DNA from: Spirochaetia bacterium
GTDB taxonomy: Bacteria > Spirochaetota > Spirochaetia > Sphaerochaetales > Sphaerochaetaceae
Direction of reading: 5' to 3'
DNA: 6,148 bases
Assembly: GCA_009929055.1 (NCBI GenBank)
Contig: SABI01000151.1
Coordinates: 1-6,148, forward strand
Part shown: positions 5,944 through 6,148 of the stretch, piece after piece
Position numbering within the stretch: position 1 is the first letter of the stretch
How the letters are laid out: every line of letters begins with the position of its first letter
Made by a program: the position numbers and the translations under genes
Notes under the pieces: generated by a model
The model's database searches: none
The model's input: the letters and a program-made list of their open reading frames with translations, nothing else
Told to the model about the DNA's origin: nothing

Positions 5944-5972
5944 AGTATATAGTTTTACTAGCTATCACTATT
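5944..5972 (-). promoter_or_regulatory. Probable promoter of the tonB operon (good -10, poor -35)
   Basis: The minus strand has TATACT (5949-5944), identical to the dpaL -10 box. The hexamer 17 bases upstream (5972-5967, AATAGT) is a poor -35. The transcript would begin near 5937, about 27 bases before the GTG. A weak -35 fits a promoter needing an activator, and an inverted repeat stands just upstream at 5977-6000. Confidence 0.4.
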
Positions 5973-5976
5973 TTTT

Positions 5977-6005
5977 AACCGACATGGAAATGTGTCGGTT
6001 TTTTG
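5977..6005 (+). terminator. Plus-strand terminator-like hairpin without a plus-strand gene
   Basis: AACCGACA-N8-TGTCGGTT (5977-6000) is a perfect 8-bp inverted repeat. On the plus strand it runs straight into TTTT (6001-6004), the form of a rho-independent terminator. On the minus strand the hairpin is followed by A residues, so it would not terminate there. All genes to its left back to 2524 are on the minus strand, so it would stop antisense or small-RNA transcription. It may instead be a protein-binding site just upstream of the operon's -35 region. Confidence 0.5.
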
Positions 6006-6148
6006 TTAGAATCAAAAAAATATGGCTATGAAAAACGGAAAAATGAAAACAGCATTATTATTTGGGACAAAGCTAAAAACTCAATGGATTTTTAAGCAAA
6101 AAGACTAATATATTTTTAAGTAATAAAATGGCAAGAAAATATTTAATG
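6006..6148. other. Right-end spacer, no supportable gene
   Basis: This stretch is very AT-rich and I find no convincing gene on either strand. It contains a 28-codon plus-strand ORF (6022-6108) without a ribosome site. An ATG at 6128 stays open to the edge for only 7 codons, also without a good ribosome site. A gene starting just beyond the window on the plus strand is possible but cannot be shown. Confidence 0.5.

Noticed and set aside
6022..6108. A 28-codon plus-strand ORF (MAMKNGKMKTALLF...) after the hairpin at 5977-6005
   Set aside because: There is no ribosome site before the ATG, the sequence is AT-rich and lysine-heavy as random A-runs would give, and nothing resembles a known small peptide.
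6128..6148. ATG open to the right edge (MARKYLM), possible start of a plus-strand gene
   Set aside because: Only seven codons are visible and there is no Shine-Dalgarno sequence in front, so no support can be given.

Overview
The window is AT-rich (roughly 35-37 % G+C by eye) and densely coded. It most likely comes from a diderm bacterium that uses Shine-Dalgarno initiation and sigma70-type promoters. It has AGGAGG-like ribosome sites, a near-consensus TTGCCA-N17-TATACT promoter and a TonB/ExbB/ExbD energy-transducing operon. TonB argues against an ordinary Gram-positive, and the promoter and ribosome-site style argue against Bacteroidota. A low-GC spirochaete (Sphaerochaeta/Treponema-like) is my best guess. 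This is inference from gene style, not from a phylogenetic marker.

Left part, plus strand. Positions 1-1722 hold the C-terminal 573 residues of a DUF5107-plus-TPR protein that begins before the window. Between it and the next gene (1723-1971) there is no intact gene, but both reading-frame pieces of a LuxR-type helix-turn-helix domain can be read, without an N-terminus and with a frameshift: a decayed regulator. A two-gene unit follows (1972-2491): a 72-residue two-helix membrane protein overlapping by 20 bases a YbjQ/UPF0145 protein.

Middle, minus strand. A diaminopropionate ammonia-lyase gene (2524-3777) converges on ybjQ across a 32-base gap holding a terminator. Its 210-base upstream region carries a strong promoter, a perfect 8+8 palindrome just downstream of the predicted transcript start, and short direct repeats.

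Right part, minus strand. A compact operon reads from 5910 down to 3988: a 90-residue protein of unknown function (GTG start), tonB, exbB, exbD. Spacings are 0, 10 and 2 bases, so translation is probably coupled. ExbB and ExbD would form the proton-driven inner-membrane motor and TonB the periplasm-spanning transducer. No TonB-dependent receptor is in the window. The last 238 bases (5911-6148) contain the likely operon promoter and a hairpin that looks like a plus-strand terminator although no plus-strand gene precedes it. No convincing gene is seen there.

Overall this looks like ordinary chromosomal housekeeping and metabolic sequence. I see no mobile element, CRISPR array, tRNA/rRNA or defence system. 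The items most worth a second look are the decayed LuxR domain, the regulatory region of the ammonia-lyase, the unknown first gene of the tonB operon, and the unexplained hairpin upstream of that operon.
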